DNA of 41,326 nucleotides from an uncultured Ruminococcus sp. (GCF_937915125.1 NZ_CALDMP010000094.1:1-41326), one strand, 5' to 3'. Positions 6,233 to 14,804 are shown, numbered from the stretch's first letter. Made by a program: numbers and translations. Notes: generated by a model from the sequence alone, not told the origin.

Positions 6233-8128
6233 ATGGGAAATAAGATCATCTTTCAGCCCTTTGGCGTGCAGTGCACAGATGCTTCTCCGGAGGAAACACT
6301 GCTTCAGATCGCCCAGCGTGCAGGTGTTGGGATAGATGCTGCGTGCGGCGGTGCCGGCGCCTGCGGAAAATGTAAACTCCGGGTCGTTTCCGGAACATTT
6401 GAAGGATATGGCATCCGCAGTGACGAAACACATCTGACGGAAATGACAGCAGAGGAATACAAACTGCTTTCCGAAACGGAACGGCAGGATGGTATTCGGC
6501 TGGCTTGTATGACTTGTCCCAGAGGTGACCTTGTAATCGAAGTGCCGCAGAAAAGCCGCCTGGCACAGCAGGTTGTGCTTTCCGATGGAAAATCGAAAAC
6601 GATTCCGTTACATCCGGCAGTGCAAACCTATTGTGTGACGCTGCCCAAGGCAACGTTGGAGGATCACCGGGATGATGCCAGACGGCTGTGCGATACCTTG
6701 CACAAAGCGTTCCCGGCACTGTCGGAAACGATGGAACTGGATCTTGCCGTGCTGCGGCAGTTGCCGCATGCAGTGCGCAAAGGACAATGGCGCGTCAGCG
6801 TGACAGTGTGGCAGAATCGGAAGATCATTGGTGTTCAGCCGGGAACAGAGAATGGATGCTACGGCGTGGCAATTGACATCGGAACCACCACCATTGCCAC
6901 ATATCTGTGCGACTGCAAAACCGGCGAGACGGTGCAAGTTGCCTCTATGATGAATCCCCAGGTGCGGTTCGGAGATGATGTGCTGGCACGTGTTTCCCAT
7001 TGTATGCTGCAAGAAGATGGTTTGGAACAGCTGCATGAGATCCTCATAGACGGGCTGAACAAGCTGACCAGAGAAATGGCAGAGAAACAAGGTATCTCCC
7101 CGGAACAGATCGGGGAATTTGTACTGGTGTGCAATCCGGTAATGCACCACATTGCGCTGAATATTCCGCCGGATTCTTTGGGCGCATCGCCCTTTGCGGC
7201 GGTTTCCAATGCCGCCATGGATGTACCAGCAAGGGAAATCGGACTTGTTGGCATGGCTGGCGCCAATGTGCATGTGCTGCCCCTGGCGGCAGGCTTTGTG
7301 GGGGCAGATCATTTGGCGGTACTGATCGCTGAGGAACCCCATGGGCAGGAAGAAATGCAGCTGATCATTGATATCGGCACAAACAGCGAGATCTGCTTCG
7401 GAAATCGGGAGCATCTTTATGTCACATCCTGCGCCACAGGTCCGGCACTGGAGGGAGCCCATATTCAGTGCGGTATGCGTGCGGCATACGGTGCCATTGA
7501 ACGGGTGACCATCGACCCGGAAACTCTGGAGCCAACGCTGCAGCTGATCGGAAATCAGAGGATTCCCCAGGGCATCTGCGGTTCGGGGATATTGGATGCA
7601 GTTGCCCAGATGGCACGTACCGGGATCCTGGAACCCAATGGCAGATTTTCCAGGACGCTGCAATCCGGACGTATCCGAATGGACGCAAAGGGAAAACCGG
7701 AATATGTACTGTATTTTGCCCGGTCTCCCCGGGAGCATGATATTGTGGTCACGGCGAAGGATGTCCGTGCTGTACAGCTTGCAAAAGCGGCGCTCTATGC
7801 TGGTGCAAAAGCACTTATGCAGCAGTGCGGCGTGGAGCAGATCTCCGCAGTGACTCTCGCCGGAGCCTTCGGCAGCTATATCGACCGGAATTCCGCACTG
7901 CAGCTGGGTATGTTTCCCGATTGTCCTGCGGAGCAGATCTTTGTATCGGGCAATGCAGCCGGCGTTGGCGCACGATATGCGCTCCTGAATGTGGAGAAAC
8001 GGCAGGAAGCACAATGGCTTGCGGAACACGTGACCTTTGTGGAGACAGCTATGGATGCAGAATTCCAGATGATGTTCTCCGATGCTATGTGGATTCCCCA
8101 TAAAAAGGATCATTTTACAAATGCATAA
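6233..8128 (+). CDS. corrinoid-protein reductive activase (RACo/RamA type)
   Basis: This 631-residue ATP-dependent activator is predicted to reduce inactive Co(II) MtmC back to Co(I). An N-terminal plant-type [2Fe-2S] ferredoxin domain has ligands C38, C44, C47 and C92 (ACGGAGACGKC ... LACMTC). A linker of about 100 residues leads to an ASKHA-type ATPase domain beginning VAIDIGTTTIATYL and containing LIIDIGTNSEI and LAGAFGSYIDRN. This is the bacterial RACo layout; archaeal RamA instead has C-terminal [4Fe-4S] clusters. I chose the ATG at 6233 because AAGGAAGGTGAAG precedes it; a longer frame up to a TTG at 5990 would run through pylT and its terminator and is not credible. The stop is TAA, immediately followed by a repeat copy. 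Confidence 0.88.
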   Translation: MGNKIIFQPFGVQCTDASPEETLLQIAQRAGVGIDAACGGAGACGKCKLRVVSGTFEGYGIRSDETHLTEMTAEEYKLLSETERQDGIRLACMTCPRGDLVIEVPQKSRLAQQVVLSDGKSKTIPLHPAVQTYCVTLPKATLEDHRDDARRLCDTLHKAFPALSETMELDLAVLRQLPHAVRKGQWRVSVTVWQNRKIIGVQPGTENGCYGVAIDIGTTTIATYLCDCKTGETVQVASMMNPQVRFGDDVLARVSHCMLQEDGLEQLHEILIDGLNKLTREMAEKQGISPEQIGEFVLVCNPVMHHIALNIPPDSLGASPFAAVSNAAMDVPAREIGLVGMAGANVHVLPLAAGFVGADHLAVLIAEEPHGQEEMQLIIDIGTNSEICFGNREHLYVTSCATGPALEGAHIQCGMRAAYGAIERVTIDPETLEPTLQLIGNQRIPQGICGSGILDAVAQMARTGILEPNGRFSRTLQSGRIRMDAKGKPEYVLYFARSPREHDIVVTAKDVRAVQLAKAALYAGAKALMQQCGVEQISAVTLAGAFGSYIDRNSALQLGMFPDCPAEQIFVSGNAAGVGARYALLNVEKRQEAQWLAEHVTFVETAMDAEFQMMFSDAMWIPHKKDHFTNA

Positions 8129-8249
8129 GGCAACACCGCACAAAGAGCGCCTGTGGGCTTTGCACGTCATATGCTTGCATATTTTTCGTCAGATGAAACC
8201 AAAATGCTCGTAGAGTACATCTGACGCACAATCTTTGTACGGTATTACC
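8129..8249. repeat. dispersed repeat family 1, 121-bp copy
   Basis: It begins GGCAACACCGCACAAAG one base after the reactivase stop and ends GTACGGTATTACC. An internal 9-bp stem CGTCAGATG / CATCTGACG surrounds a TGCTCGTAGAGTA loop. The copy at 27662 lacks the left arm of this stem. It fills most of the gap before pylB and has no coding potential. Confidence 0.75.
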
Positions 8250-8290
8250 ATAAGCCGGACAGGCACTCACAAGAAAAGAGGAACAAAACC

Positions 8291-9331
8291 ATGATAGAAA
8301 CTATATTGAATCAATACGAAAATGGAATGCATACGCTGACTGATATGGAAATTGCAGAGCTGTTGTCCGCACAGGGGTCAGACCGGGACGCCGTTTTTGC
8401 AGCAGCAAGGCGTGCACGTGCTGCACATTTCGGCAACAATGTGTTTTTATATGGTTTTGTCTATTTCAGCACATATTGCCGGAATAACTGCAATTTCTGC
8501 TATTTTCGCAGGGAAAACAACCATCCGCCCCGTTATCGCAAATCCCCAGAGGAGATCATTGAGACAGCGGTGCAGTTGAGAAATTCCGGCGTGCATCTCA
8601 TTGATTTGACCATGGGTGAGGATCCGTATTATACTGACCACCCGGAACGGCTGGCGGAATTGGTGCGCATGGTAAAACAGGAGACCGGTCTGGCGGTCAT
8701 GGTCTCGCCAGGTGTTGTCTCCGATGACTGCATCCGCCAGCTCGCCGAAGCCGGTGCGGATTGGTACGCTTTGTATCAGGAAACACACGATCCCGAATTG
8801 TTCCGGACACTCCGGGCTGACCAGTCCTATGAAGAACGGATGCACTGCAAGACATTGGCACGGTCTCTGGGAATGTGTATAGAAGAGGGACTGCTCACCG
8901 GAGTTGGTGAGACAGTTTCCGACCGGATCCACTCGTTCCGGGAAATGGAACACATGGGTGCCATGCAGGTGCGTACCATGACCTTTGTTCCTCAGGAAGG
9001 CACACCAATGATGGCACGGCAGCAGTCGGAATTCTCCGATGAACTGCTGAATATTGCAATAATGCGGCTGCTGTTTCCGGAACGCCTGATTCCGGCGTCC
9101 CTGGATGTGGATGGACTGCATGGTCTGGAATCCCGGCTTATGGCAGGTGCCAATGTGATCACATCGATTATTCCGCCCCGGGAGGGCTACGCTGGCGTGG
9201 CACATGCCAGTCAGGATATCGACGAGGGATATCGAACCGTGGCAGGTGTACAGGATACGGTTCTGGCGTGTGGATTACAGCCGGCATCGGCTGAACAATA
9301 TCAGGCATGGCTGAGGGGGATACGGAAATGA
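8291..9331 (+). CDS. pylB: methylornithine synthase (radical SAM)
   Basis: PylB is a radical SAM mutase that converts L-lysine to (3R)-3-methyl-D-ornithine, the first step of pyrrolysine synthesis. In this 346-residue protein the cluster motif CxxxCxxC is C63-C67-C70 within YFSTYCRNNCNFCYFRREN. Biotin-synthase-like features follow, for example GVHLIDLTMGEDPYYT and GLLTGVGET. It is weakly similar in layout to BioB/HydE, but position at the head of pylBCD-Sn-Sc settles the assignment. The start has AAGAGGAA upstream. The stop TGA overlaps the pylC ATG (ATGA), a sign of translational coupling. Confidence 0.93.
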   Translation: MIETILNQYENGMHTLTDMEIAELLSAQGSDRDAVFAAARRARAAHFGNNVFLYGFVYFSTYCRNNCNFCYFRRENNHPPRYRKSPEEIIETAVQLRNSGVHLIDLTMGEDPYYTDHPERLAELVRMVKQETGLAVMVSPGVVSDDCIRQLAEAGADWYALYQETHDPELFRTLRADQSYEERMHCKTLARSLGMCIEEGLLTGVGETVSDRIHSFREMEHMGAMQVRTMTFVPQEGTPMMARQQSEFSDELLNIAIMRLLFPERLIPASLDVDGLHGLESRLMAGANVITSIIPPREGYAGVAHASQDIDEGYRTVAGVQDTVLACGLQPASAEQYQAWLRGIRK

Positions 9332-10563
9332 AACTGTTGGTAGTGGGATGCAAATTGCAGGGCACAGAAGCCATTTATCTGGCAAAACAGGCAGGTTTTT
9401 TTGTGACAGCAGTAGATCATCGGGCAGATGCCTGCGGCAGCGGTCTGGCTGATCGGTTTGTGCAGGCAGATGTTTATGACGAGGAAATCATGCTGCCCCT
9501 ATTCCGGGAAAATGATGCAGTTCTGCCGGTCATCGAAGATCTGGAAGTATGCCGGACGCTGGAGAGATACGGCAGACAGACAGAAACTCCTGTAATATTC
9601 GACACAGCTGCCTATGCCGTTTCTTCTTCCAAAAGGCGTTCCAATGCGCTGTTTCGGCAGCTGGGACTGCCTCTGCCAGAATCCTATCCGGTGTGTGGAT
9701 TCCCTGTGATCCTGAAGCCGGACGACCAGAGCGGCAGCGCAGCAGTACAGCGTGCAGAGTCACAAGCTGAAGTAGATACATATCTTGCCAGGGCAAATGG
9801 AAATGTGGTGATACAGCAGTATCTGGAGGGAAGATCGTTTTCTCTGGAGGTACTCTCCATGAACGGTGAGATATGTTGTCCCATGATCACAGAAGTGTGC
9901 ATGGACAGCAGCTATGATTGCAGCCGGATCGTTGCGCCTGCAAAGGTGACTGCATATGAGGCGCAGCAATTGTATAAGATAGCGGAAAAGCTGGCGGCAG
10001 CGCTGCATATGAACGGTATTTTTGATATTGAAGTGATCAGTCATCATGGGAAGCTGAAGCTATTGGAAATTGATGCACGGCTGCCCAGTCAGACGCCCAT
10101 TGCGGTCTATCATGCCAGCGGTTTTAATATGGTAGAGTGGTTGGTGCGCCATGGAGTAGGGCAATCCTACGATTTACAGCCTGTGCCGAAGCAAATTTGC
10201 TGGTATCAGCAGATACAGGTCTCACCCAGTGCAATCCGGGTGCTGGGAGAACATATTATGTCAGATTGTCCGCCTTTGCGCCATATGACTGGATTTTTCG
10301 GCGCAGAAGAAGCCATGACCGATTTCACGCCGGACTGCGGCGGCAGGTTTCGGGCAATCGTCATTCTCTACGGTAAGACCACCGAGGAAGTCCGACAGAA
10401 AATGCAGAGGGTGCTCCGGCGTATCCAGAAAGAATACAGTATCCCCAGAATAGAAGATGCTTATCTGACGGAAACATGCAAACAGACGGAAAGGAAGTAT
10501 TATCATGTCAAGATTGATCCCAACAGACATTTCGCATATTCCAACCTCCATGCAGGCGTATGA
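9328..10563 (+). CDS. pylC: 3-methylornithine-L-lysine ligase (ATP-grasp)
   Basis: PylC joins 3-methyl-D-ornithine to the epsilon amine of L-lysine using ATP. The 411-residue protein opens with a nucleotide-binding strand MKLLVVGCKLQGTEAIYLAKQAG. ATP-grasp elements follow: PVILKPDDQSGS for the lysine that contacts ATP, and GIFDIEVISHHGKLKLLEIDARLPSQTP for the metal-binding acidic residues. The ATG at 9328 overlaps the pylB stop by four bases; a start seven codons earlier lacks a better ribosome binding site. Its 3' end overlaps pylD by 59 bases in a different frame, an unusually long overlap. Confidence 0.92.
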   Translation: MKLLVVGCKLQGTEAIYLAKQAGFFVTAVDHRADACGSGLADRFVQADVYDEEIMLPLFRENDAVLPVIEDLEVCRTLERYGRQTETPVIFDTAAYAVSSSKRRSNALFRQLGLPLPESYPVCGFPVILKPDDQSGSAAVQRAESQAEVDTYLARANGNVVIQQYLEGRSFSLEVLSMNGEICCPMITEVCMDSSYDCSRIVAPAKVTAYEAQQLYKIAEKLAAALHMNGIFDIEVISHHGKLKLLEIDARLPSQTPIAVYHASGFNMVEWLVRHGVGQSYDLQPVPKQICWYQQIQVSPSAIRVLGEHIMSDCPPLRHMTGFFGAEEAMTDFTPDCGGRFRAIVILYGKTTEEVRQKMQRVLRRIQKEYSIPRIEDAYLTETCKQTERKYYHVKIDPNRHFAYSNLHAGV

Positions 10564-11305
10564 CGCTACGTTTCAGAAGCAGACCGGTATGACCATGGCG
10601 CAGACGGCTTGTCATGGACTGCATATCTCGGAGCATTCTCCAGTGAAAAAGACGGCAGTGATCCCCGTGACAAGCGGTCTGGGGGTGATCAGCAGATTTT
10701 CCGAATCAGTCTGTGCCATTTTGCAGCACATAGGTGCGGATGCCTTTGTCACCGAAAAAACAGATGTAGCCGGATTGCAGGAGGCATATGCTGCCGGAGC
10801 AGAAGTGATATTCCTGGCGGATGATGATGTTTATGCGGCATTTTCCACCGGCGGTGCATGGCAGTCCGACAATGGCTTTGCCACGGGAATTGCCTTTGCG
10901 GCGGCACTGGATGGTGCAGTTTCCTGCGCCGGAAAAAAAGTTCTGGTACTTGGCGCCGGTCCGGTGGGAAGTGCGGCGGCGAAATGGCTGGACAATGCCG
11001 GGGCGCAGGTGGCAGTGTATGACCCTTTGCTGGGAAAGGCGAAGGCTGCGGCGGAAAAATGTGTCCATGCCACTGTGCTGTGTGATACGCCGGATCTAAG
11101 ACAATATGGCTATATCCTTGACGCTACACCCAACGGCGGATGGATCTCAGCGGAGGATGTGACAGAGGGAACTGTATTTTCCGTGCCGGGAATGCCTTTG
11201 AGCCTTACCTCTGAGGCGGCAGAGAAGGTGACGCTGATCCATAATCCTCTGGAGCTTGGGACGATTGCCATGTATTACGACTGCATCCGGCAGATGGAGG
11301 GATAA
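10505..11305 (+). CDS. pylD: pyrrolysine biosynthesis dehydrogenase
   Basis: PylD oxidises L-lysine-N-epsilon-3-methyl-D-ornithine; the product cyclises to pyrrolysine. The 266-residue protein has a Rossmann motif VLVLGAGPVGSAAA with GAGPVG at 150-155, within a usual-length PylD. The N-terminal MSRLIPTDISHIPTSMQAYDATFQKQTG is like other PylD starts, which supports the ATG at 10505 inside pylC. The ribosome binding site would be the GGAAAGGAAG within the pylC coding sequence. pylSn starts four bases after the TAA. Confidence 0.92.
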   Translation: MSRLIPTDISHIPTSMQAYDATFQKQTGMTMAQTACHGLHISEHSPVKKTAVIPVTSGLGVISRFSESVCAILQHIGADAFVTEKTDVAGLQEAYAAGAEVIFLADDDVYAAFSTGGAWQSDNGFATGIAFAAALDGAVSCAGKKVLVLGAGPVGSAAAKWLDNAGAQVAVYDPLLGKAKAAAEKCVHATVLCDTPDLRQYGYILDATPNGGWISAEDVTEGTVFSVPGMPLSLTSEAAEKVTLIHNPLELGTIAMYYDCIRQMEG

Positions 11306-11309
11306 GGCT

Positions 11310-11654
11310 ATGGGAAAAATGGAACAGATGATGAAAAACATCAAGCCGGCGCCCCGGCGTTTTATCTACAAAAAGCAGCGGCTGTCCCAGCTGGTGGGAA
11401 AGGTAAAGCTCTGGCCATCCCGGTCGGGCGTACTGCATGGCGTAAAGGATATTCAGTATCAGGGCAATATGCTGGTAATTACCACCCACTGCGGCGAACA
11501 GTTCACCTGTTGGGATTCCAAAAACAGCCGAAGCGCACGTTGGCTGCGGAATCGCTGGTGCAAGGTGCCCTGCAAAAAGTGCAAGATTCCCCAGTGGAAG
11601 CTGGAGAAATATTCTTCTACTATTTTTACAGATTCCAAAAAAGCATTGAAATAA
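11310..11654 (+). CDS. pylSn: pyrrolysyl-tRNA synthetase N-terminal subunit
   Basis: This 114-residue tRNA-Pyl-binding protein corresponds to the N-terminal domain of archaeal PylS and is a separate gene in bacteria. The segment FIYKKQRLSQLVGKVKLWPS, then GVLHGVKDI, ITTHCGEQF and NSRSARWLRNRW, is the PylSn signature. A C84-C88-C91 cluster (WCKVPCKKC), together with H43 or H60, fits the zinc site seen in the family. It binds the T-arm and variable loop of tRNA-Pyl and raises the affinity of PylSc. The frame could be extended up to 11256, but the ATG at 11310 lies directly after the pylD stop with GGAGGG upstream. Confidence 0.93.
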   Translation: MGKMEQMMKNIKPAPRRFIYKKQRLSQLVGKVKLWPSRSGVLHGVKDIQYQGNMLVITTHCGEQFTCWDSKNSRSARWLRNRWCKVPCKKCKIPQWKLEKYSSTIFTDSKKALK

Positions 11655-11668
11655 GGGAGATGGGTATC

Positions 11669-12508
11669 ATGACTGGATTGACCGAGTCGCAGAAAAACCG
11701 ACTGACAGAGCTGGGACTTTCGGCAGAGGAACTTCCCGGAGACTTTGAGACGATCGCTGAACGGGAAAAATACTTCAAGCAAAGGGAAAAAGCGCTTGTG
11801 GCAAAGAATCGGCAGATCCTGAACCGTCTTCTGACAGAGACCCATCAGCCTGCGTTATGCCAGCTGCAATTCCAACTGGCGCAGACGCTCTGCGCAAACG
11901 GTTTTACGCAGGTGACGACGCCCACCATCATATCCCGGAAATTTCTCGACCGCATGACCATTGACGGAACGCATCCTCTGAATGAACAGGTGTTCTGGCT
12001 GGATTCCAAAAGCTGTCTGCGTCCCATGCTGGCGCCTAATTTGTACAGCGTATCCAAAGATCTGATGAATGTGGCAAAGCTGCCGCTGCGTATCTTTGAG
12101 ATCGGTAGTTGCTTCCGAAAAGAATCGGAGGGAAAGTCTCATCTGAAAGAGTTCACCATGTTGAATTTGGTGGAGTGGGGCACACCCATGGAGGAGCGCC
12201 GCAAGCGTCTGGAAGAACTGGGACGCCTGGTGCTGGATGCCGCTGGAATCATGGACTATGCAACAGAGGCGGAAAATTCCGTGGTTTATGGTGACGGGCT
12301 GGATTTTGTGGGCGCAGACGGATTGGAACTGGCATCCACTTCCATGGGACCCCATCCGCTGGATGCCGCCTGGAAAATCAACTGTACCTGGGTGGGAATC
12401 GGTTTCGGACTGGAGCGGCTTTTGATGTACCGGGAACACCAGCAGGGCATCCATCGTCACTCTAGAAGCATTTCCTTCCTGGACGGCGCACGGCTGAATA
12501 TTAAGTGA
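11669..12508 (+). CDS. pylSc: pyrrolysyl-tRNA synthetase catalytic subunit
   Basis: This 279-residue class II synthetase catalytic domain charges tRNA-Pyl with pyrrolysine. Motif 2 is FEIGSCFRKESEGKSHL (from residue 143), preceded by LRPMLAPNLYS, and motif 3 is GFGLERLL (245-252). TMLN (about 163-166) and VVYGDG (Y207) correspond to the Asn and Tyr that frame the pyrrolysine pocket in Methanosarcina PylRS. The N-terminal tRNA-binding domain is absent, as expected since pylSn is separate. The ATG at 11669 has AAGGGAG nine bases upstream; an in-frame ATG at 11660 is too close to it. Bacterial gene orders vary, and here Sn and Sc are adjacent. The stop is TGA. Confidence 0.94.
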   Translation: MTGLTESQKNRLTELGLSAEELPGDFETIAEREKYFKQREKALVAKNRQILNRLLTETHQPALCQLQFQLAQTLCANGFTQVTTPTIISRKFLDRMTIDGTHPLNEQVFWLDSKSCLRPMLAPNLYSVSKDLMNVAKLPLRIFEIGSCFRKESEGKSHLKEFTMLNLVEWGTPMEERRKRLEELGRLVLDAAGIMDYATEAENSVVYGDGLDFVGADGLELASTSMGPHPLDAAWKINCTWVGIGFGLERLLMYREHQQGIHRHSRSISFLDGARLNIK

Positions 12509-12557
12509 TACTCCAGGACAACCATATTGTCACCTATAATTTTTTTAAAATTGGTAC

Positions 12558-12586
12558 TTGCAAAAAAATAGAATATGTGGTATAGT
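12558..12586 (+). promoter_or_regulatory. promoter of the cobalamin operon
   Basis: TTGCAA (12558-12563) and TATAGT (12581-12586) are spaced by 17 bases, upstream of the cobalamin riboswitch. The gap between pylSc and this promoter is AT-rich and holds no gene. Confidence 0.6.
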
Positions 12587-12594
12587 AGAAAAAA

Positions 12595-12620
12595 GCAATA
12601 CTGCACAATGCGGTATTGCC
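12595..12620. repeat. miniature copy of dispersed repeat family 1
   Basis: GCAATACTGCA (12595-12605) and TGCGGTATTGCC (12609-12620) form an inverted repeat around a tiny loop. The ends match the termini of the larger family 1 copies, with the middle missing. It lies just after the predicted transcription start and before the riboswitch. Confidence 0.6.
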
Positions 12621-12644
12621 AAAGGAGAAATCTGTCATGATAGA

Positions 12645-12840
12645 AATGACAGTGTTTCCTTGAATAGGTGACAGGATAGTCCGCAGCAGATAACAGGGAA
12701 GCCGGGTGAGAATCCCGCACAGTTCCGCTACCGTATACCGGGGAGTTGAAATACAGATGCCACTGATATCATGTCGGGAAGGCGTATTTCCGTGATGATC
12801 CGAAAGTCGGGAGACCGGTCTGCATTGCGATTCTACGAGA
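12645..12840 (+). promoter_or_regulatory. cobalamin riboswitch
   Basis: Conserved blocks appear in order: an AGGTGACAGGAT-like start (12666), CAGGGAAGCCGGGTGAGAAT (12694 on), the B12-box region CACAGTTCCGCTACCGTATA (12719 on), GTCGGGAAGGCG (12775 on) and CCGAAAGTCGGGAGACCGG (12800 on). These match the cobalamin riboswitch consensus. It precedes B12 genes and is followed by a terminator, so adenosyl- or other cobalamin binding should stop transcription. Outer boundaries are approximate. Confidence 0.92.
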
Positions 12841-12919
12841 ATAGAGTGTACTATTTTGGCGTAAAGGTGCGCTTTGCAGGATTCTGCAAAGGCTTTCTTT
12901 TGGTACGCAAAAATCAGTT

Positions 12920-12973
12920 ATCCCATGTTCTCGCAGACGAGTGTTCTCGCAGACGAGACATGGGATTTTTTGT
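12920..12973 (+). terminator. riboswitch expression-platform terminator
   Basis: ATCCCATGT and ACATGGGAT form the stem, followed by TTTTT. The loop region contains a perfect tandem duplication of the 16-mer TGTTCTCGCAGACGAG (12926-12941 and 12942-12957), each copy with its own CTCG/CGAG mini-hairpin. Removing one copy would leave a single long uninterrupted stem, so the duplication looks recent. Another hairpin with perfect 8-bp arms, CTTTGCAG / CTGCAAAG, sits at 12872-12891 and may be part of the switch. Confidence 0.8.
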
Positions 12974-12994
12974 ATCAGGCAGAGGTGAATGTTT

Positions 12995-13576
12995 ATGCAG
13001 CTGATGCTGATCCGGCATAGCTTAACTGCCGGGAATTTGGAGCACCGCTATGTGGGACGGCGTACAGACGAATGCCTTTGTCCGGCTGGGATACAGCTGG
13101 CACAGGAACAGGCAGCGTTGCTTTCAGACACGGTTCCGGACGTGGTTTTTGCAAGCCCCATGCGGCGGTGCCGGGAAACGGCTGAGATCCTATTCCCCAG
13201 TCAGCCGCAGATCATTCACCCAGACCTGGCGGAATGCGATTTCGGACAGTTTGAGGGGAAAAATTATCAGGAATTGACCGGCGCTCCGGCATACCAGGCT
13301 TGGATCGACAGCGGCGGTACGCTGCCTTTTCCGGGAGGAGAATCCCGGGAGGCGTTTATCGAACGGTGCTGCCGGGCGCTGGAGGAACTGGTGCTTAGTC
13401 ATTCCTTTGAGACAGCAGCGGTGGTTGTCCACGGCGGCACTTGCATGGCGGTGCTGTCGGAACTGGAGGCATCTCATACGCCTTATTTTGACTGGAAGAT
13501 TCCGCACTGTGTACCGTTTTGCTGTCAGGTGACAAGGACGGTGCCTTTGCGTTTGAAATATGAGAAAAGGAAGTGA
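12995..13576 (+). CDS. cobC: histidine phosphatase family protein, probable alpha-ribazole phosphatase
   Basis: This 193-residue phosphoglycerate-mutase-like phosphatase is the first gene behind the cobalamin riboswitch, which suggests CobC (alpha-ribazole-5'-phosphate dephosphorylation in nucleotide-loop assembly). The phospho-acceptor motif reads LIRHSLTAGN rather than the usual RHGxT, and the second histidine lies in VVVHGGT. FASPMRRCRETAEIL and DLAECDFGQFEGKNYQEL are typical CobC/GpmB blocks. I chose ATG 12995 because AGAGGTG then has proper spacing; the ATG at 12989 is too close to it. The assignment is by operon context, and a general phosphatase remains possible. Its 3' end carries the hemA ribosome binding site. 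Confidence 0.75.
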   Translation: MQLMLIRHSLTAGNLEHRYVGRRTDECLCPAGIQLAQEQAALLSDTVPDVVFASPMRRCRETAEILFPSQPQIIHPDLAECDFGQFEGKNYQELTGAPAYQAWIDSGGTLPFPGGESREAFIERCCRALEELVLSHSFETAAVVVHGGTCMAVLSELEASHTPYFDWKIPHCVPFCCQVTRTVPLRLKYEKRK

Positions 13577-13580
13577 TCAT

Positions 13581-14792
13581 ATGCCGCTTATCATGGCTGG
13601 ACTGGATTATCGGACGACTCCTATTGCACTGCGGGAACGGTTTTCCTTTTCTGAGAAGAATGCGAAAGCGTTCATGACCAGGGTGCAGGAGATGGATGGT
13701 GTGCAGGGCTGTGTGCTTATGGCGACTTGCAACCGGACGGAACTGTACCTTTCCATCGAACCGGACTGTACGGTCTGTCCGGAACAACTGCTTTTGGATG
13801 CAGCCGGAGTGGATAAAACGGAAATGCGAGAACGTTTTTTCCGGAAAAGGGAATCTGAAGCAGTGCTGTATCTCATGGAAGTAGCCTGTGGACTGCACTC
13901 CCAGATTCTGCATGAGGAGCAGATCGTTACCCAGGTAGGACAGGCAATTGCATTGGCACGGAACTGTCATGCAGCAGATGCGGCACTGGATACCTTGTTC
14001 CGTACTGCCGTTTCTGCCGGGAAATATGCCCAGACTAATGTCAGTATAACAGCTGTGCCCCTTTCTATTTCCTATAGCGCAGTACAGATGCTGGAACAGA
14101 ACTGCGGTGATCTCACCGGTAAAGTATGCGTCGTAGTGGGCAACGGCAAAATGGGACGGCTTGCGGCGGAACTGCTTGTGGAGCGTGGATGTCAGGTATA
14201 TGTGACCCTGCGCACCTATCACCATGGGGAATCCATTGTGCCCTTTGGCACAACGCCAATTCCCTATGAGGAACGTTTTTCGAAAATTGATGGTGCAGAC
14301 ATCGTGCTCAGTGCAACCCGCAGCCCACATTACACAGTTACCGCAGAACAGCTGGAGGCATTGGAGAAAAAGCCGGCGTGGATCATGGATTTGGCACTGC
14401 CCAGAGATGTGGAAGAGTCATGCCGCCAGGTGCCGGGTGTGGAGTGCCGGAATCTGGATGACTTCGAAAACGGCACGGAGCCGGATAGGGCATCTATGGA
14501 GGCGCTGCATCAGACGGCAATGCGGTATGCAGAGGAATTCCGCATGTGGCGCAATTATCGGGATTCTGTGCCCTATATCCGTCAGCTGAAAACCTTATCT
14601 GCTGATCGGCTTATGCATAGTACGGCTCTGGATGCCTATCGGGAAAATGCCGAACTGGAAGAGATCGTCCGCCTGGTGACGGAGAAAACCATTGACATGA
14701 TCCTGGGCGGTATCAAGCCGGAAGTGACACCGGATCTGATGCGCAATTGCTGCGAAAAAGTACACGATCGGGCTCGGTCGTTAAAGAGATAG
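13581..14792 (+). CDS. hemA: glutamyl-tRNA reductase
   Basis: HemA reduces glutamyl-tRNA to glutamate-1-semialdehyde, the entry to tetrapyrroles. The 403-residue protein has its catalytic cysteine C50 in MATCNRTELY, the same number as in E. coli. A Rossmann motif VVVGNGKMGRLAAELLVERG and the C-terminal dimerisation helices follow. The start at 13581 has AAAGGAAGTG upstream. The stop is TAG (14790-14792), one of only two amber stops in the window. It is followed in frame by AGG GAC TGA, so any pyrrolysine read-through would add only three residues. Confidence 0.93.
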   Translation: MPLIMAGLDYRTTPIALRERFSFSEKNAKAFMTRVQEMDGVQGCVLMATCNRTELYLSIEPDCTVCPEQLLLDAAGVDKTEMRERFFRKRESEAVLYLMEVACGLHSQILHEEQIVTQVGQAIALARNCHAADAALDTLFRTAVSAGKYAQTNVSITAVPLSISYSAVQMLEQNCGDLTGKVCVVVGNGKMGRLAAELLVERGCQVYVTLRTYHHGESIVPFGTTPIPYEERFSKIDGADIVLSATRSPHYTVTAEQLEALEKKPAWIMDLALPRDVEESCRQVPGVECRNLDDFENGTEPDRASMEALHQTAMRYAEEFRMWRNYRDSVPYIRQLKTLSADRLMHSTALDAYRENAELEEIVRLVTEKTIDMILGGIKPEVTPDLMRNCCEKVHDRARSLKR

Positions 14793-14804
14793 AGGGACTG
14801 AAAT

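Noticed and set aside
6608..8170. 520-codon open frame on the minus strand opposite the reactivase
   Set aside because: Shadow of a clear RACo-type gene; no family motifs.
12771..13004. 77-codon frame in the cobalamin riboswitch region
   Set aside because: It overlaps the riboswitch and its terminator; no ribosome binding site or protein similarity.
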